A stretch of DNA of 20,909 nucleotides from a virus. The notes under the pieces are model-generated. The model ran no database searches. It was not told the origin of the DNA and saw nothing but the letters and a program-made list of their open reading frames with translations. Shown one piece after another: positions 11,931 to 20,702 of this stretch. A program made the translations under genes and the position numbers. How positions within the stretch are numbered: position 1 is the first letter of the stretch; every line of letters begins with the position of its first letter. The stretch is taken from positions 1 through 20,909 of the IMG/VR virus record IMGVR_UViG_3300044611_001548. One strand, written 5' to 3'.

Positions 11931-14255
11931 TTAAGCCCGTGGCGACGAAAATAGGAAGTCATTTCCTGGCATAAAATTCCCAAACGTAGGAACAGCCAAA
12001 AAATTATCCGTGTTTTCCCAGAGATTTTTGCACGTCTTGTAGGTACGATCGCACCCTGCGGTGAGCCGTACTGAATCGTGAGCGGCGATCGAGTCGGCCG
12101 CCCCAGTAAATAACTCGATCCGTGTAGTTCCTGAAAATGGAAAAAATTGAGATGTGTAAATTGCGTAAGTAGCGTTTTTATTCTTGCCGTCAAGAAAAGT
12201 CAAGGTTCCCCACGCAAGGTTCTCAAAAATTCCATAAACCTCGACAATACGGCGATCTGCAATACTTCCCACAGAAGTTGTATAAGTTGGGACGGTTTTT
12301 TGGCATCCAGTCCCGTCACCGTTGTTTTGCCCAAAAAACCATCCACACAGGGGCGTTACCCGCTCGTCCCGTGATTGCCGAAGTTTGATACTGGCCTCGG
12401 TAAGATTTTCGAGGGTGTAGGTTTCGCCACTTTTCGAGTTGATTTCCCCGACAAAGCCAATTTGCACCCGCTCGTCGGGCAAATCTAGGAGCGAGTCGGG
12501 GAGGTTTCGCCAGTCTATAATTGCCGTGGTAATCTTAGCTTCTTGAAAGCGGGGCGAAAGAATTAGCGGCTCGGTTAGGTCGTCAATAAATGCCCCTCGG
12601 AATTCTTCGTTATTGGAAGTCAATCCGATAGAGCGATCAAGCGCGGTCGGGTCAAGGGCGCAGCGAGAACGATAGGTCACTCCATCGATCCTAATATCTC
12701 GCGAGTGATTGGTATATCCAAGTCTTTCCCCGTCCGCAAGCTCGATCAGGATAGCTCTACAGATCGTCAGGACGGGATCGGATAAATCTCCCCCCGTCCC
12801 CCCATCCCCTCGAATTCCGTCCGTAAAACGTCGGATTTGAAGCTCTCCTAGGGAATAGACGCGCTGATTAGTTTGATTGGAATAATTGAGGGATTTTGAG
12901 TTAAATCGAGAGATTACGTTTCCCCCGTTCAGGAGATCGGGGAATTGAAAGGTTGCACCGGTTCCCTTGTGGGAAAGCCAGAGGCAAATCAAATACTCGA
13001 GCTCGTTTTGACGAAGGTTTCTCCGTTGTTGCAGGGAATTGGTATCAACCGCTTTTCGCCGGCGTGAGAACCGCTTTCTTTCCCCGCTAGAGAGTTCGGC
13101 AATATTGGTTTGAAATTCGGGCGATAGTGTTGAGGCTTTGTAGAGATTGAGCTTGAATTTGTGATTTGTGCCGTCTTCAAATACATCAGTAGGAACGATC
13201 GCCGGCTCAATCCTCGACTCGCGCAGAACGAGCGAGGGAATCTCGAACACGCCCTTTACCTTGACTGGGTTTCCATCGACAATTTTGACCAGCGGTCGAT
13301 AGTCAAGGCGATCGCTCTCAAACGAGCAAGGAACTTTAAAACTCCCCTCCCATGTCAAAATTCCTACGGCGGGCGGGTTGTCGAAAACGATTCGGTCAGG
13401 AGCGACAACGTAGCCCGTCAGTTCGTTGTCGTCTCGGTAAATTTTTAGTCCAGTATCGGGGAACAAGATCGGGCGGTAGTGAATGTTTCCACCGCAAGAG
13501 TATGCTTTGGTCAAAACAAACTCGGTCAGGATTCCGTCTGCACTGGGATAAAGAGCGCCCTGTGATGTGGCTCCGTTGCCGAGGTCTATCTGGTTCCTTG
13601 TAGCCCAATCATCTGATAAATCCCGATAAAGAAAATCCCCTTTCGCTCCCTGTCTTCCTTCGTGAAAGTCGAGAAGACTGTCAAGGTCGTCGGTTCGCAG
13701 GGCAGACCTAGAAAGATTAAAAATTCGGATCGGGTCAGCCCATTCCACAATTCTTTGTTCGGCATCGCCAGTGTTGTCGTACTCGTAATTTTGAAACTGG
13801 ATTTCTACGCTAAAATCCTTGTCTGGTAAAATCGGGAATTCGGGAAGATTTACGGGATAGGGATTTGCAGGAAAATGGGCGGGATCGGTGATACGAACTA
13901 TATGGGTAATTTCAACGTTATAGCCGAGCCTACTGCTCCCAGTAATCGAGCCTTGATAAAAATAATTAGCGGATGTCCGATAAATTTCACCGCCACCACC
14001 AACAATGCCAAACCCAATATTTCGAGTATTATAGTCAGCCTCAGAAACATAGCCAATTCCTTGTATTTGTCCATACTTGGTGATAATTTTCCACAACTGC
14101 CCGGATGTTCCTAATCCCCCATCAAAAGTTACTATATCTAGTTTTGGGTTTTTATCCCAAGAAATAGGGTTTGATGTGCGCCAAAAGCCAGGGCTGTCTC
14201 CTAAGCCGTTTAAAGGTTTTTCTCGACAAGTTCCAAATAGATGGTAATAAAGCAT
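11931..14255 (-). CDS. Fused distal-tail and hub protein (DUF2460-like + DUF2163-like)
   Basis: The protein has 774 residues. In many siphophages and in Rhodobacter gene transfer agent these are two genes. Residues 1-130 are Gly-rich and unrecognised. About 170-320 matches the DUF2460 pattern: IRIFNLSRSALRTDDLDSLL, GRQGAKGDFLYRDLSDDW, and PCSFESDRLDYRP, a distal-tail protein. About 345-480 has a second copy-like segment (ELEYLICLWLSHKGTGATFQ). About 494-770 matches DUF2163: SRDIRIDGVTYRS, then PLCGWFFG and AGCDRTYKTC with C637, C651, C735 and C742, and the end FMPGNDFLF. These four Cys could hold an Fe-S cluster as in lambda gpL and related hubs. The ATG at 14255 has a weak ribosome-binding site. 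Confidence 0.8.
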   Translation of the reverse strand: MLYYHLFGTCREKPLNGLGDSPGFWRTSNPISWDKNPKLDIVTFDGGLGTSGQLWKIITKYGQIQGIGYVSEADYNTRNIGFGIVGGGGEIYRTSANYFYQGSITGSSRLGYNVEITHIVRITDPAHFPANPYPVNLPEFPILPDKDFSVEIQFQNYEYDNTGDAEQRIVEWADPIRIFNLSRSALRTDDLDSLLDFHEGRQGAKGDFLYRDLSDDWATRNQIDLGNGATSQGALYPSADGILTEFVLTKAYSCGGNIHYRPILFPDTGLKIYRDDNELTGYVVAPDRIVFDNPPAVGILTWEGSFKVPCSFESDRLDYRPLVKIVDGNPVKVKGVFEIPSLVLRESRIEPAIVPTDVFEDGTNHKFKLNLYKASTLSPEFQTNIAELSSGERKRFSRRRKAVDTNSLQQRRNLRQNELEYLICLWLSHKGTGATFQFPDLLNGGNVISRFNSKSLNYSNQTNQRVYSLGELQIRRFTDGIRGDGGTGGDLSDPVLTICRAILIELADGERLGYTNHSRDIRIDGVTYRSRCALDPTALDRSIGLTSNNEEFRGAFIDDLTEPLILSPRFQEAKITTAIIDWRNLPDSLLDLPDERVQIGFVGEINSKSGETYTLENLTEASIKLRQSRDERVTPLCGWFFGQNNGDGTGCQKTVPTYTTSVGSIADRRIVEVYGIFENLAWGTLTFLDGKNKNATYAIYTSQFFPFSGTTRIELFTGAADSIAAHDSVRLTAGCDRTYKTCKNLWENTDNFLAVPTFGNFMPGNDFLFSSPRA

Positions 14256-14283
14256 TAAAATGATACTTGATCAGTGTAAATAG

Positions 14284-14433
14284 TTAATTTTGAATTGGTA
14301 TTTCTACCGCTATTTCCTCTAAGAGTTCTATCGCTTTGTCCAATTTTGAAGCAGGTATTTGCCTAACTAATCCAATAAGCTTGAGAAACTTTTGGATTGT
14401 GGGGTGAGCGATGTCTTTGTTTTGAAAATTCAT
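14284..14433 (-). CDS. 49-residue helical peptide of unknown function
   Basis: An ATG at 14433 opens 49 residues (MNFQNKDIAHPTIQKFLKL...), ending with VEIPIQN and TAA at 14284. The sequence predicts two helices joined by a Pro turn (VRQIPASKLDKAIELLEEI) and is mildly acidic. It fills the gap between the tail fibre and the distal-tail/hub gene and would be made on the same transcript. No Shine-Dalgarno is obvious, so expression is uncertain. In tail operons small genes here often encode fibre chaperones, but nothing in this peptide shows that. Confidence 0.5.
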   Translation of the reverse strand: MNFQNKDIAHPTIQKFLKLIGLVRQIPASKLDKAIELLEEIAVEIPIQN

Positions 14434-14549
14434 TTTAGGTTGAGTTTTGTGTCTATACTATACTATCATTAAAACCCGCTCACTACCCATAACCCCTACA
14501 CAAATCCAAAAGGGATTATTACTACTATCAAGGGCGATTTTTGTTGCTA

Positions 14550-17024
14550 TTAAAGTGAATAAAATCCGGGCGAGTTGGCAACTCCCTCGGAGTTCCCTGG
14601 CAATGAACCGTTTACTGTCCCGCGTATATAGCCACCTTTTTCGGCGAAGTATCGTCTTCCGTTTGCCGATCCCAAAAAAGTCGAGTTTACAAAATCTATG
14701 CTTCCCTGCCAAATTGAAGAAGCAAATCCGAATGTAGAGCCAAAAGTTGGTGTTCCTACTAAAGTAATGGTTCTACCAGCGCAAGAAAAAAAGCCAGAAA
14801 ATTGCGCCAAAACATGAAAACCCATCGCTGAATTTCCCGCTATCGTGTAGTTTCCGGCAACTCGTACTAGCCCGCCTTCGGATACTGCAATATGAGCGAA
14901 TCCCGCGTTCCCGAATCGAAGATTTTGGATTTCAACAGAAGCGTTAGAGTTAACCTCTAAGCAGTTCCCAGACGAACTAGAGATCTCGATCCCGTCTATG
15001 ATCCAATTAGAAATATTTCCACTTGCAATAATCGCTGTTGTGGTAGTTGATAAAACGACATTTGCGGGGGTATTTGAATTCCCCTTAATCGTTACTTTTC
15101 CAGCCCCGACTAAATATTTTAAAGCGATCGGTTCGGTGTAAGTGCCGTTTTGAATTTGTATTGTTACAGCATAAATACCGAGATCGAGAGTCGCGGCAAC
15201 ATCGATCGCTTTTTGCCATGTCGCAAACGAAGATCCTGTCGTCAACCCATCGTTACTATCGCTTGCGCCACTATATCCCACGAAATAGGTTCGATCCGCG
15301 GTCAGCAATTCTCGGTTAGTCGAGATATTACTAAAAGCCAACGCCGATCTTAGGGCGATCTGTCCCGATGATAGAACGCTCGGATAATACGATACCTCGT
15401 CTATTAATGCCGTTACCCATCTCGTTGCCGATCCCGATTGGTAGGCGATCATCCCGTTACCGTTCGTCCCAGTTATCGCCTCGCTTCCTGATGTATTGCC
15501 TTGAAATACCTGAGTCCCGTTCAGGTAGATCGTTAGCTGAAGCGAATTTGATACCGTCATTGCAAGATGATTGATTCGAGTTCCTAAGTTGGTATTCGTT
15601 TCGTAAAACCCCACGAACTCGCTTAATCCAATCAACTCGTTCCCGTTGCTATCGGTAGAGTTATTGCCGACCCCTAAATAGAACTCGCCTTTGTTCGATC
15701 CCGCCTGCACCCGTATTCCGAAAAATACCCCCTGCTGGCTCGTATCAGGCAGCTTAATCATTCCCTCGATCGTGAAGGGAACCGATGTAAAGCCGACATT
15801 GTTTATTAGAACCCCCTGACTAGACGCTCTAGAGAAACTAACACTTTTACCGACGTTAGAGGTAAGTAGTGAGGATTGATTTAACGTCGGCGAATTCTGG
15901 TAGTCTCCCGTATTGGCTGGGGCGATTAAATTACTTGCGGTAGTACCCGATGTTTCATCTAGGGGAAAATAAGCCGCAGCCCCGTACTGTACCGCTAGAT
16001 TCCGGTAGTTGAGATCGACGAAAGAACCCCCTCCACCCGGCACGCTAACCGTAACAGCACCACCGCTATTCGTGGCGGTAACTCCCGCGCCCGTGAAATT
16101 CAGACTCGTGGCGTTAATCGTGAGGGTTGTCCACTCGTCTTGTACGGTGATAGCGCCGCCTGTACCCGTACCCGTACTCGATAGCGTACCTCCCGATAGA
16201 CTCAATCCCGTCCCTAACTGAATTTCCTCTACATCTCCCGATCCCGATGTTGATCGCCCTAGCAGTCGATTGGTGGCGATGTTTTGGAGTTTAGGTAACG
16301 TTACCGCGTCATTATCGATCGTCCAGTTCGTACCCGTACCCGATACGGTAATATCGCCCTTATCCCCGTCAGTAACACCTACCCCGCCTGCGACTATATC
16401 GCTCACCTGTTTCTGTAGTTTTCCGATCGCCCCTAGTACCGTATCGGTTGCGGCTACTGCCCCTCCTGTGGCCGTACTTAATCCCGTCAGTACGGTCGCT
16501 CTAACTTTCGGGAAGAAATTAAAAAAGCCCTTATTTCCCGATTCTTTCCCATAAAAAGTATCGTCTGCTGGATTTCCGGCGATTGAATCCGCTACTTCCG
16601 CCGCATCGACCTTCATATCTCCATCGCTATCGTATTCTGCCGCAAGCATATCACCCCCGCTTGGAGCAGTCGCCCACGAATCCCCATCGTAAAAAAACGT
16701 TCCACCCGACACGAGAGAAACATTTAATCCGGCAAAAGGCTCGTAAAATTTCCACGCTCCCGATACTGGTTGTCCGTTTACACCGATTGCTGGACAAGCG
16801 ATCTGGTTAGTTTTTCCCGCCCACGCTCCCGACGCGCCAGCGGGAACGATGTAAAAAGAGTCAGCGGTTAGTCCACTTGTCGGAGGCGTTGTTAAGGTTC
16901 GGGAAAGAATCGGGGCGCGCCCAACGCTGACAAGCCGGAATAACTCGTTTGCGACTTGCTCTTTATATTCCTGAGAAGAATTTAATAAAAGCCCGTTATT
17001 TCCCAATATTCTCGCTGTAGTCAT
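14550..17024 (-). CDS. Tail fibre/spike with LamG and beta-helix domains
   Basis: The chosen ATG at 17024 has AGAGGA 8 bases upstream (a TTG at 17030 is the alternative), giving 824 residues. It overlaps the helicase end by 29 bases. Domains in order: N-terminal DUF2793-like adaptor (residues about 38-120, APILSRTL, GAWAGKTNQIACP, GTFFYDGDSW); one EF-hand-like loop, YDSDGDMKVDAAEV (about 130-145); a fibre repeat of type GDKGDITVSGTGTNWTIDND (about 220-290). A LamG-like sheet domain runs about 345-545 (FTIEGMIK..., ALIDEVSYYPSVLS), then a right-handed beta-helix from about 570 to the end (SFATWQKAIDVAATLDLGIY...). Both C-terminal parts are usual in host-binding spikes that recognise surface sugars. 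No autoproteolysis motif is seen. Confidence 0.8.
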   Translation of the reverse strand: MTTARILGNNGLLLNSSQEYKEQVANELFRLVSVGRAPILSRTLTTPPTSGLTADSFYIVPAGASGAWAGKTNQIACPAIGVNGQPVSGAWKFYEPFAGLNVSLVSGGTFFYDGDSWATAPSGGDMLAAEYDSDGDMKVDAAEVADSIAGNPADDTFYGKESGNKGFFNFFPKVRATVLTGLSTATGGAVAATDTVLGAIGKLQKQVSDIVAGGVGVTDGDKGDITVSGTGTNWTIDNDAVTLPKLQNIATNRLLGRSTSGSGDVEEIQLGTGLSLSGGTLSSTGTGTGGAITVQDEWTTLTINATSLNFTGAGVTATNSGGAVTVSVPGGGGSFVDLNYRNLAVQYGAAAYFPLDETSGTTASNLIAPANTGDYQNSPTLNQSSLLTSNVGKSVSFSRASSQGVLINNVGFTSVPFTIEGMIKLPDTSQQGVFFGIRVQAGSNKGEFYLGVGNNSTDSNGNELIGLSEFVGFYETNTNLGTRINHLAMTVSNSLQLTIYLNGTQVFQGNTSGSEAITGTNGNGMIAYQSGSATRWVTALIDEVSYYPSVLSSGQIALRSALAFSNISTNRELLTADRTYFVGYSGASDSNDGLTTGSSFATWQKAIDVAATLDLGIYAVTIQIQNGTYTEPIALKYLVGAGKVTIKGNSNTPANVVLSTTTTAIIASGNISNWIIDGIEISSSSGNCLEVNSNASVEIQNLRFGNAGFAHIAVSEGGLVRVAGNYTIAGNSAMGFHVLAQFSGFFSCAGRTITLVGTPTFGSTFGFASSIWQGSIDFVNSTFLGSANGRRYFAEKGGYIRGTVNGSLPGNSEGVANSPGFYSL

Positions 17025-19845
17025 CTCCAAATTCCTCTTTCATACATTTTTCTATCCAATCGGGATTACCGCAACAACGATTCAAGTAGTCCCAATAGCT
17101 TTTTACGTCATCTTTAGTATAGTTTGTCCCGAAAACTGCGTAAAGTTTCCAGAAAGCTTTAGGCCACCATTGCGATAGCTTATAAATTCTAACAATTTCG
17201 TAGCGCGCCCATTCTGGTTTTTTGCCCTTCTCGTAAGCCTCTCGTCTTGCCTGTCGATAAGCGTAGTAGAGGGTTTTGTCCTCGTCTGGAAGTATTAACT
17301 GAAGCTTTTCGCTGGCAATCCGTTTTTCTGTTCGAGCGGAAGGAAACTCGAAACCGCACTCTGGACAAACACGAGCGGAGGCGTGAACCATGCACCCGCA
17401 ATTTTCGCACTCCTTGACGGGAGCTTCTCTTTTTTCTGTGTTTAATGCCTTCCGAAGATCGGGATAGGTCACGTCTTCGATAAACCCGTGACGCTTGGTA
17501 TTTCCTGCCTGATCTAAAACAAGGCAATCGGTTTTGTTAAGTTGAGGGCAGAGCCGTTGTCCTCGCCCCGTCATCTGGATATACAAAGTCATAGATTTTG
17601 TCGGACGGGAATGGATAATACAGCTAATTTCAGGCAGATTAAATCCGATTCCACAAGTATTGATATTGATAATCCCCCGCATTTTTAATTGCGCTACATT
17701 TTTAAAAATCTCTTTTCGTTCCTCCTGTGGAGTTTCTGCGGTAATAACGGCGACGGGAATTCCTTGATCGGTAAATTCTTTAGCCAGCGAGTCCGCGTGA
17801 ACTTTCCCTGCGGCAAAACACACGAATTGACGGTTTTGTCCGAGTCGCTTGTACTCGGAAACAATTGATTGTACCGCCTCTAAGCATCGAGTTTCGAGTT
17901 CCGCCGCATCAAAATCGCCACCCGTAGTTTTAACCCCTTTGGTGTCAATTTGGTTTTTGGTGGCAAAGTACACGCATCCCAATAAAGCTTTCCGCTCGAT
18001 CATCTCTTTCGGAGTCGGGCCGGTTACTTGCGTCTCGAAAATATCTCCTAACTCCTCCCGTTTTGACAATCGCCACGGGGTCGCCGTCAGTCCGATGACG
18101 ATCTGGCTGTCCATTGATAGTTCTTTCCCAGAAAATAAATGTTCTTGTTTCCTTAAAATCTCCCATGCAGAATTCAATTCTTGCATCTTCTTTTTACTTC
18201 CCCCGTGATCGGGGTGATGGAGTAATGTGAGAGATTTGTACTTTTGCTTTACTTCCTCGAAAGTGACTCGATACCCGAATTCTAGACTTTCTCTCTCGAT
18301 AGCGATGCCTAAAATAGCTAGTTCGGAACTAATATCTACTATCGAGGTTGTTTGTTTCCCGTCTTTGAGATTATTAAAATTATCTCGAAACCAAAGTGAA
18401 TAGGCGGAAAGATGGCACTCATCAAGAAATATTACTTCAGGATTAAACCAAGAAATATCTCGTCTTGCTAGTGTTTGTGTGGTGGCAATTTGTACTTTTT
18501 GCAGACGATCTTCTCTATAGTTTCCCGCTATAACTCCTGCGGTTAATCCGAATTTTTCAAGAGCGTCTAGAGTCTGGTCAATCAAGCATATAAACGGCAC
18601 GACGATCAGGGTGCGGCGGTGCTTTTTAATCGCTGCATCGTAAATCATCTGACAGAATAGGACAGTATTGTGGGTTACGGTAAAATCTCCTAGTAAAAAA
18701 CGGCGATTTCCGTCGATTGTAAACCCATAGTAATCATCTTCCTTCAAAAACTCTAGCTTGAAATTCGTTCTTAAAACATTGCATTTCTGTTTTTCTATGT
18801 ATTCTTTCGGGGTTTTCTTGTATTCGGTCTTGATCGGGATAGTCTCTGTGTTGCCGCTAATTCTGACACGATAGTAAGTTTCTCCTTTTACTTCTTTGGT
18901 TCCTACACTTGCAAAAAAGCCTAAAGAGCGAGAGAGAAAAACAATTTGATCCGCAAGTTCTTTTCTTCTTTGCGCTATTTCGTAGCCTCCATTTATCTGC
19001 CAGTGTCCGTCCGTGTCAAGAAGTCCAGCGAGAAGTTCTAACCTGACTTCTCTTGAGTTGATTAGATAGTTTCGAGGGATATGCTTGTTTTCGATGAGAG
19101 ATAAGTCTTTTATCATGTTTAGCAAATAATTTTTTCCTGGCCCCTTCTCTCCTGTTGTGATCCTATGAAGCTGAGAATTCGGATTGTCATTTCTTGCATC
19201 AGAATAGACTTTCATCCCTAAACGATCAGCGTATTTCTTGATATAGTCGATCAATACAGGATTGGACGTGCAGACCCCCGTGTTCCTGTGATTGCCATCT
19301 CCTAGCCATATTCCAAGAAAGTAGGGGTCTATCGTGACAGGCTTGCTATCGAATTCTACAGGAACCCGATAGAGCAACATCGAGATTTGAATATGTTTCG
19401 GGAGAGAAAGATACTGATCAATAGAAAAATCGTAAATATTTCCGTTAATCCATCCTGATTTCGGGTAGCTTCTCCCATTATAAACTAGCGAAAGAATGTG
19501 ACTACGATTGCAGGTAAACGGCTCTCCCTTGTTCGGGATTACCTTTACCATAGTTTCTCTTCCTCTACAGATTGAATCGACATGACGGGGCTTGCTGTCA
19601 TCCCCCATCAGAATATCCCCTACTGCAATATTTTGTGACAGCTTCACGCTACCGTCATACATAATAATTGGCGTATCTTTTGCTAGACACTTACCGTAGC
19701 CGCACGGTGCAACTACTAGCACGCGCTTGAATCCCGATCTAAGCTGATCATAAATCTCTTTTTTAAGAGCTTTTTGATCAGGGCGAAGTTGGATTGTCGG
19801 GGTCGGAATCCTAAAAGGTTGTTCTTGGAATAAAGTTAAATTCAT
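16996..19845 (-). CDS. SF2 DNA/RNA helicase with intein and inserted J domain
   Basis: The frame is open to 19980, but the start is placed at the ATG at 19845, five bases after the previous stop with GGAG upstream, giving 949 residues (608 after splicing). Walker A is GYGK + T, broken by an intein (53-393). Motif II is DECH (475-478); a DnaJ-like domain follows (about 506-567) with HPD at 544-546; motif III is TATP (587-590); motif VI is QMTGRGQR (757-764). Beyond these, a zinc ribbon (C813, C816, C827, C830) and an unrecognised Trp-rich tail follow. It is an ATP-dependent unwinding enzyme, probably for phage replication or recombination. The motif set resembles Irc3/RadD/XPB-like SF2 helicases. 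Its position next to tail genes is unusual. Confidence 0.85.
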   Translation of the reverse strand: MNLTLFQEQPFRIPTPTIQLRPDQKALKKEIYDQLRSGFKRVLVVAPCGYGKCLAKDTPIIMYDGSVKLSQNIAVGDILMGDDSKPRHVDSICRGRETMVKVIPNKGEPFTCNRSHILSLVYNGRSYPKSGWINGNIYDFSIDQYLSLPKHIQISMLLYRVPVEFDSKPVTIDPYFLGIWLGDGNHRNTGVCTSNPVLIDYIKKYADRLGMKVYSDARNDNPNSQLHRITTGEKGPGKNYLLNMIKDLSLIENKHIPRNYLINSREVRLELLAGLLDTDGHWQINGGYEIAQRRKELADQIVFLSRSLGFFASVGTKEVKGETYYRVRISGNTETIPIKTEYKKTPKEYIEKQKCNVLRTNFKLEFLKEDDYYGFTIDGNRRFLLGDFTVTHNTVLFCQMIYDAAIKKHRRTLIVVPFICLIDQTLDALEKFGLTAGVIAGNYREDRLQKVQIATTQTLARRDISWFNPEVIFLDECHLSAYSLWFRDNFNNLKDGKQTTSIVDISSELAILGIAIERESLEFGYRVTFEEVKQKYKSLTLLHHPDHGGSKKKMQELNSAWEILRKQEHLFSGKELSMDSQIVIGLTATPWRLSKREELGDIFETQVTGPTPKEMIERKALLGCVYFATKNQIDTKGVKTTGGDFDAAELETRCLEAVQSIVSEYKRLGQNRQFVCFAAGKVHADSLAKEFTDQGIPVAVITAETPQEERKEIFKNVAQLKMRGIININTCGIGFNLPEISCIIHSRPTKSMTLYIQMTGRGQRLCPQLNKTDCLVLDQAGNTKRHGFIEDVTYPDLRKALNTEKREAPVKECENCGCMVHASARVCPECGFEFPSARTEKRIASEKLQLILPDEDKTLYYAYRQARREAYEKGKKPEWARYEIVRIYKLSQWWPKAFWKLYAVFGTNYTKDDVKSYWDYLNRCCGNPDWIEKCMKEEFGDDYSENIGK
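18145..18330 (-). other. DnaJ-like J domain within the helicase
   Basis: The stretch covers residues about 506-567 of the 949. Helix I-like ELAILGI is followed by an unusually long linker, then helix II (TFEEVKQKYKSLTLLHHPD), the HPD tripeptide (bases 18208-18216), the HGGS turn and helix III (KKKMQELNSAWEIL). It lies between motif II and motif III, where related helicases usually have about 15-30 residues. A J domain with HPD activates DnaK/Hsp70 ATPase. Confidence 0.8.
18667..19689 (-). mobile_element. LAGLIDADG intein inside Walker A
   Basis: It covers 341 residues from Cys53 (CLAKDTPIIMYDGS, the N-terminal splice block) to His-Asn393 (RRFLLGDFTVTHN) with Thr as the +1 residue. Block B is visible as GEPFTCNRSHILSL. 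The LAGLIDADG endonuclease motifs are FLGIWLGDG and LLAGLLDTDG, both with intact Asp. All residues needed for splicing and homing look present. Excision rebuilds GYGKT, so the helicase can bind ATP only after splicing. Confidence 0.93.
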
Positions 19846-19850
19846 TTTGC

Positions 19851-20702
19851 TTATACTCCACAATGCCCTGCACATTCTTTTCCGAAGCCGTAATCGATTC
19901 CAAGCGGAAGAGATAATTGATCTAGTACGGCATCTTCTAGTGGCAAGCCTGACGAATGAACAAAAACATCTTGTCGGCATTTGCCAATAGTTACTAAATG
20001 CCGAATTTTTTTGTCAACTTCTACAGCCCGAGCAAATTCATCGGGTTCTTCTTGCCTCATTCGCATCCATTCTTGTCGATGCTTAAACGGACAGAAGAAA
20101 CATGATGATTTTGATACGTTCCGATTTAGATGAAGGTAATTGTAAACGGCGCAATCGTTGCGATTCCACCCTAGATAAATAAGCGGGTGTTTGTTGTTGA
20201 GCCACTTATCTTGATTAATTTTCGCTCTTCTCTGTTCATCAACAGAAATTCCGAGCCAAAGTTTAGCGGTCAGGGGTGGGATTCTTTGACCTTTTTTGTA
20301 TCCCAGTCTGGCGCGGATTTCTTTTTGGATCGGCTTAATTTTAAATTCTTCGGTACACTGCCTTTTTAGCATTCCGACTTGACCATCTAACGACCTTGTA
20401 AACCATGGAATAGAAGCGAGTCCCCACCATTGCTCGTGAATTGGAATGATTGATCCATTTTTTTCAATGCGCTGAACTACTACCGTGTCATACTCGGCTC
20501 TTGACAGCATTTCAAATATTTGGTTAACGTGATCGTAAATCGCTTTCGGTTCCGCTCCTGTGTCGGCAAAAATAATTGTTTTCGGGAGAGTTAATCCAAG
20601 ATCGAGTAGTTTGTGGGGTTCATGAATTAATAGAAGGGCTATAGCGGTTGACTGAACGCCGCCGCCAAAGGCAAAAAATGTTTTACTGTCTAGGTTTTGC
20701 AT
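19851..20702 (-). CDS. PAPS-reductase-like PP-loop protein
   Basis: The 283-residue protein starts with ATG at 20702. The N-terminal PP-loop FGGGVQST (12-19) and ADTGAEPKAIYDHVNQI belong to the adenine-nucleotide alpha-hydrolase/PAPS-reductase superfamily, which adenylates a substrate or reduces sulfate. Cysteines at 116 (RQC), 201 and 204 (CFFCPFK) and a terminal ECAGHCGV (277, 281) are typical of phage members and may bind Fe-S. True sulfate assimilation is doubtful. DNA or tRNA thiolation-like roles (DndC relatives) are possible. The stop overlaps the helicase ribosome-binding site, so these two genes form an operon. The exact substrate is unknown. Confidence 0.75.
   Translation of the reverse strand: MQNLDSKTFFAFGGGVQSTAIALLLIHEPHKLLDLGLTLPKTIIFADTGAEPKAIYDHVNQIFEMLSRAEYDTVVVQRIEKNGSIIPIHEQWWGLASIPWFTRSLDGQVGMLKRQCTEEFKIKPIQKEIRARLGYKKGQRIPPLTAKLWLGISVDEQRRAKINQDKWLNNKHPLIYLGWNRNDCAVYNYLHLNRNVSKSSCFFCPFKHRQEWMRMRQEEPDEFARAVEVDKKIRHLVTIGKCRQDVFVHSSGLPLEDAVLDQLSLPLGIDYGFGKECAGHCGV

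Noticed and set aside
19846-19980. N-terminal extension of the helicase frame (45 residues, Arg/Cys-rich)
   Set aside because: It lies inside the PP-loop gene in another frame and looks like shadow coding. The ATG at 19845 has a ribosome-binding site and begins a normal sequence.
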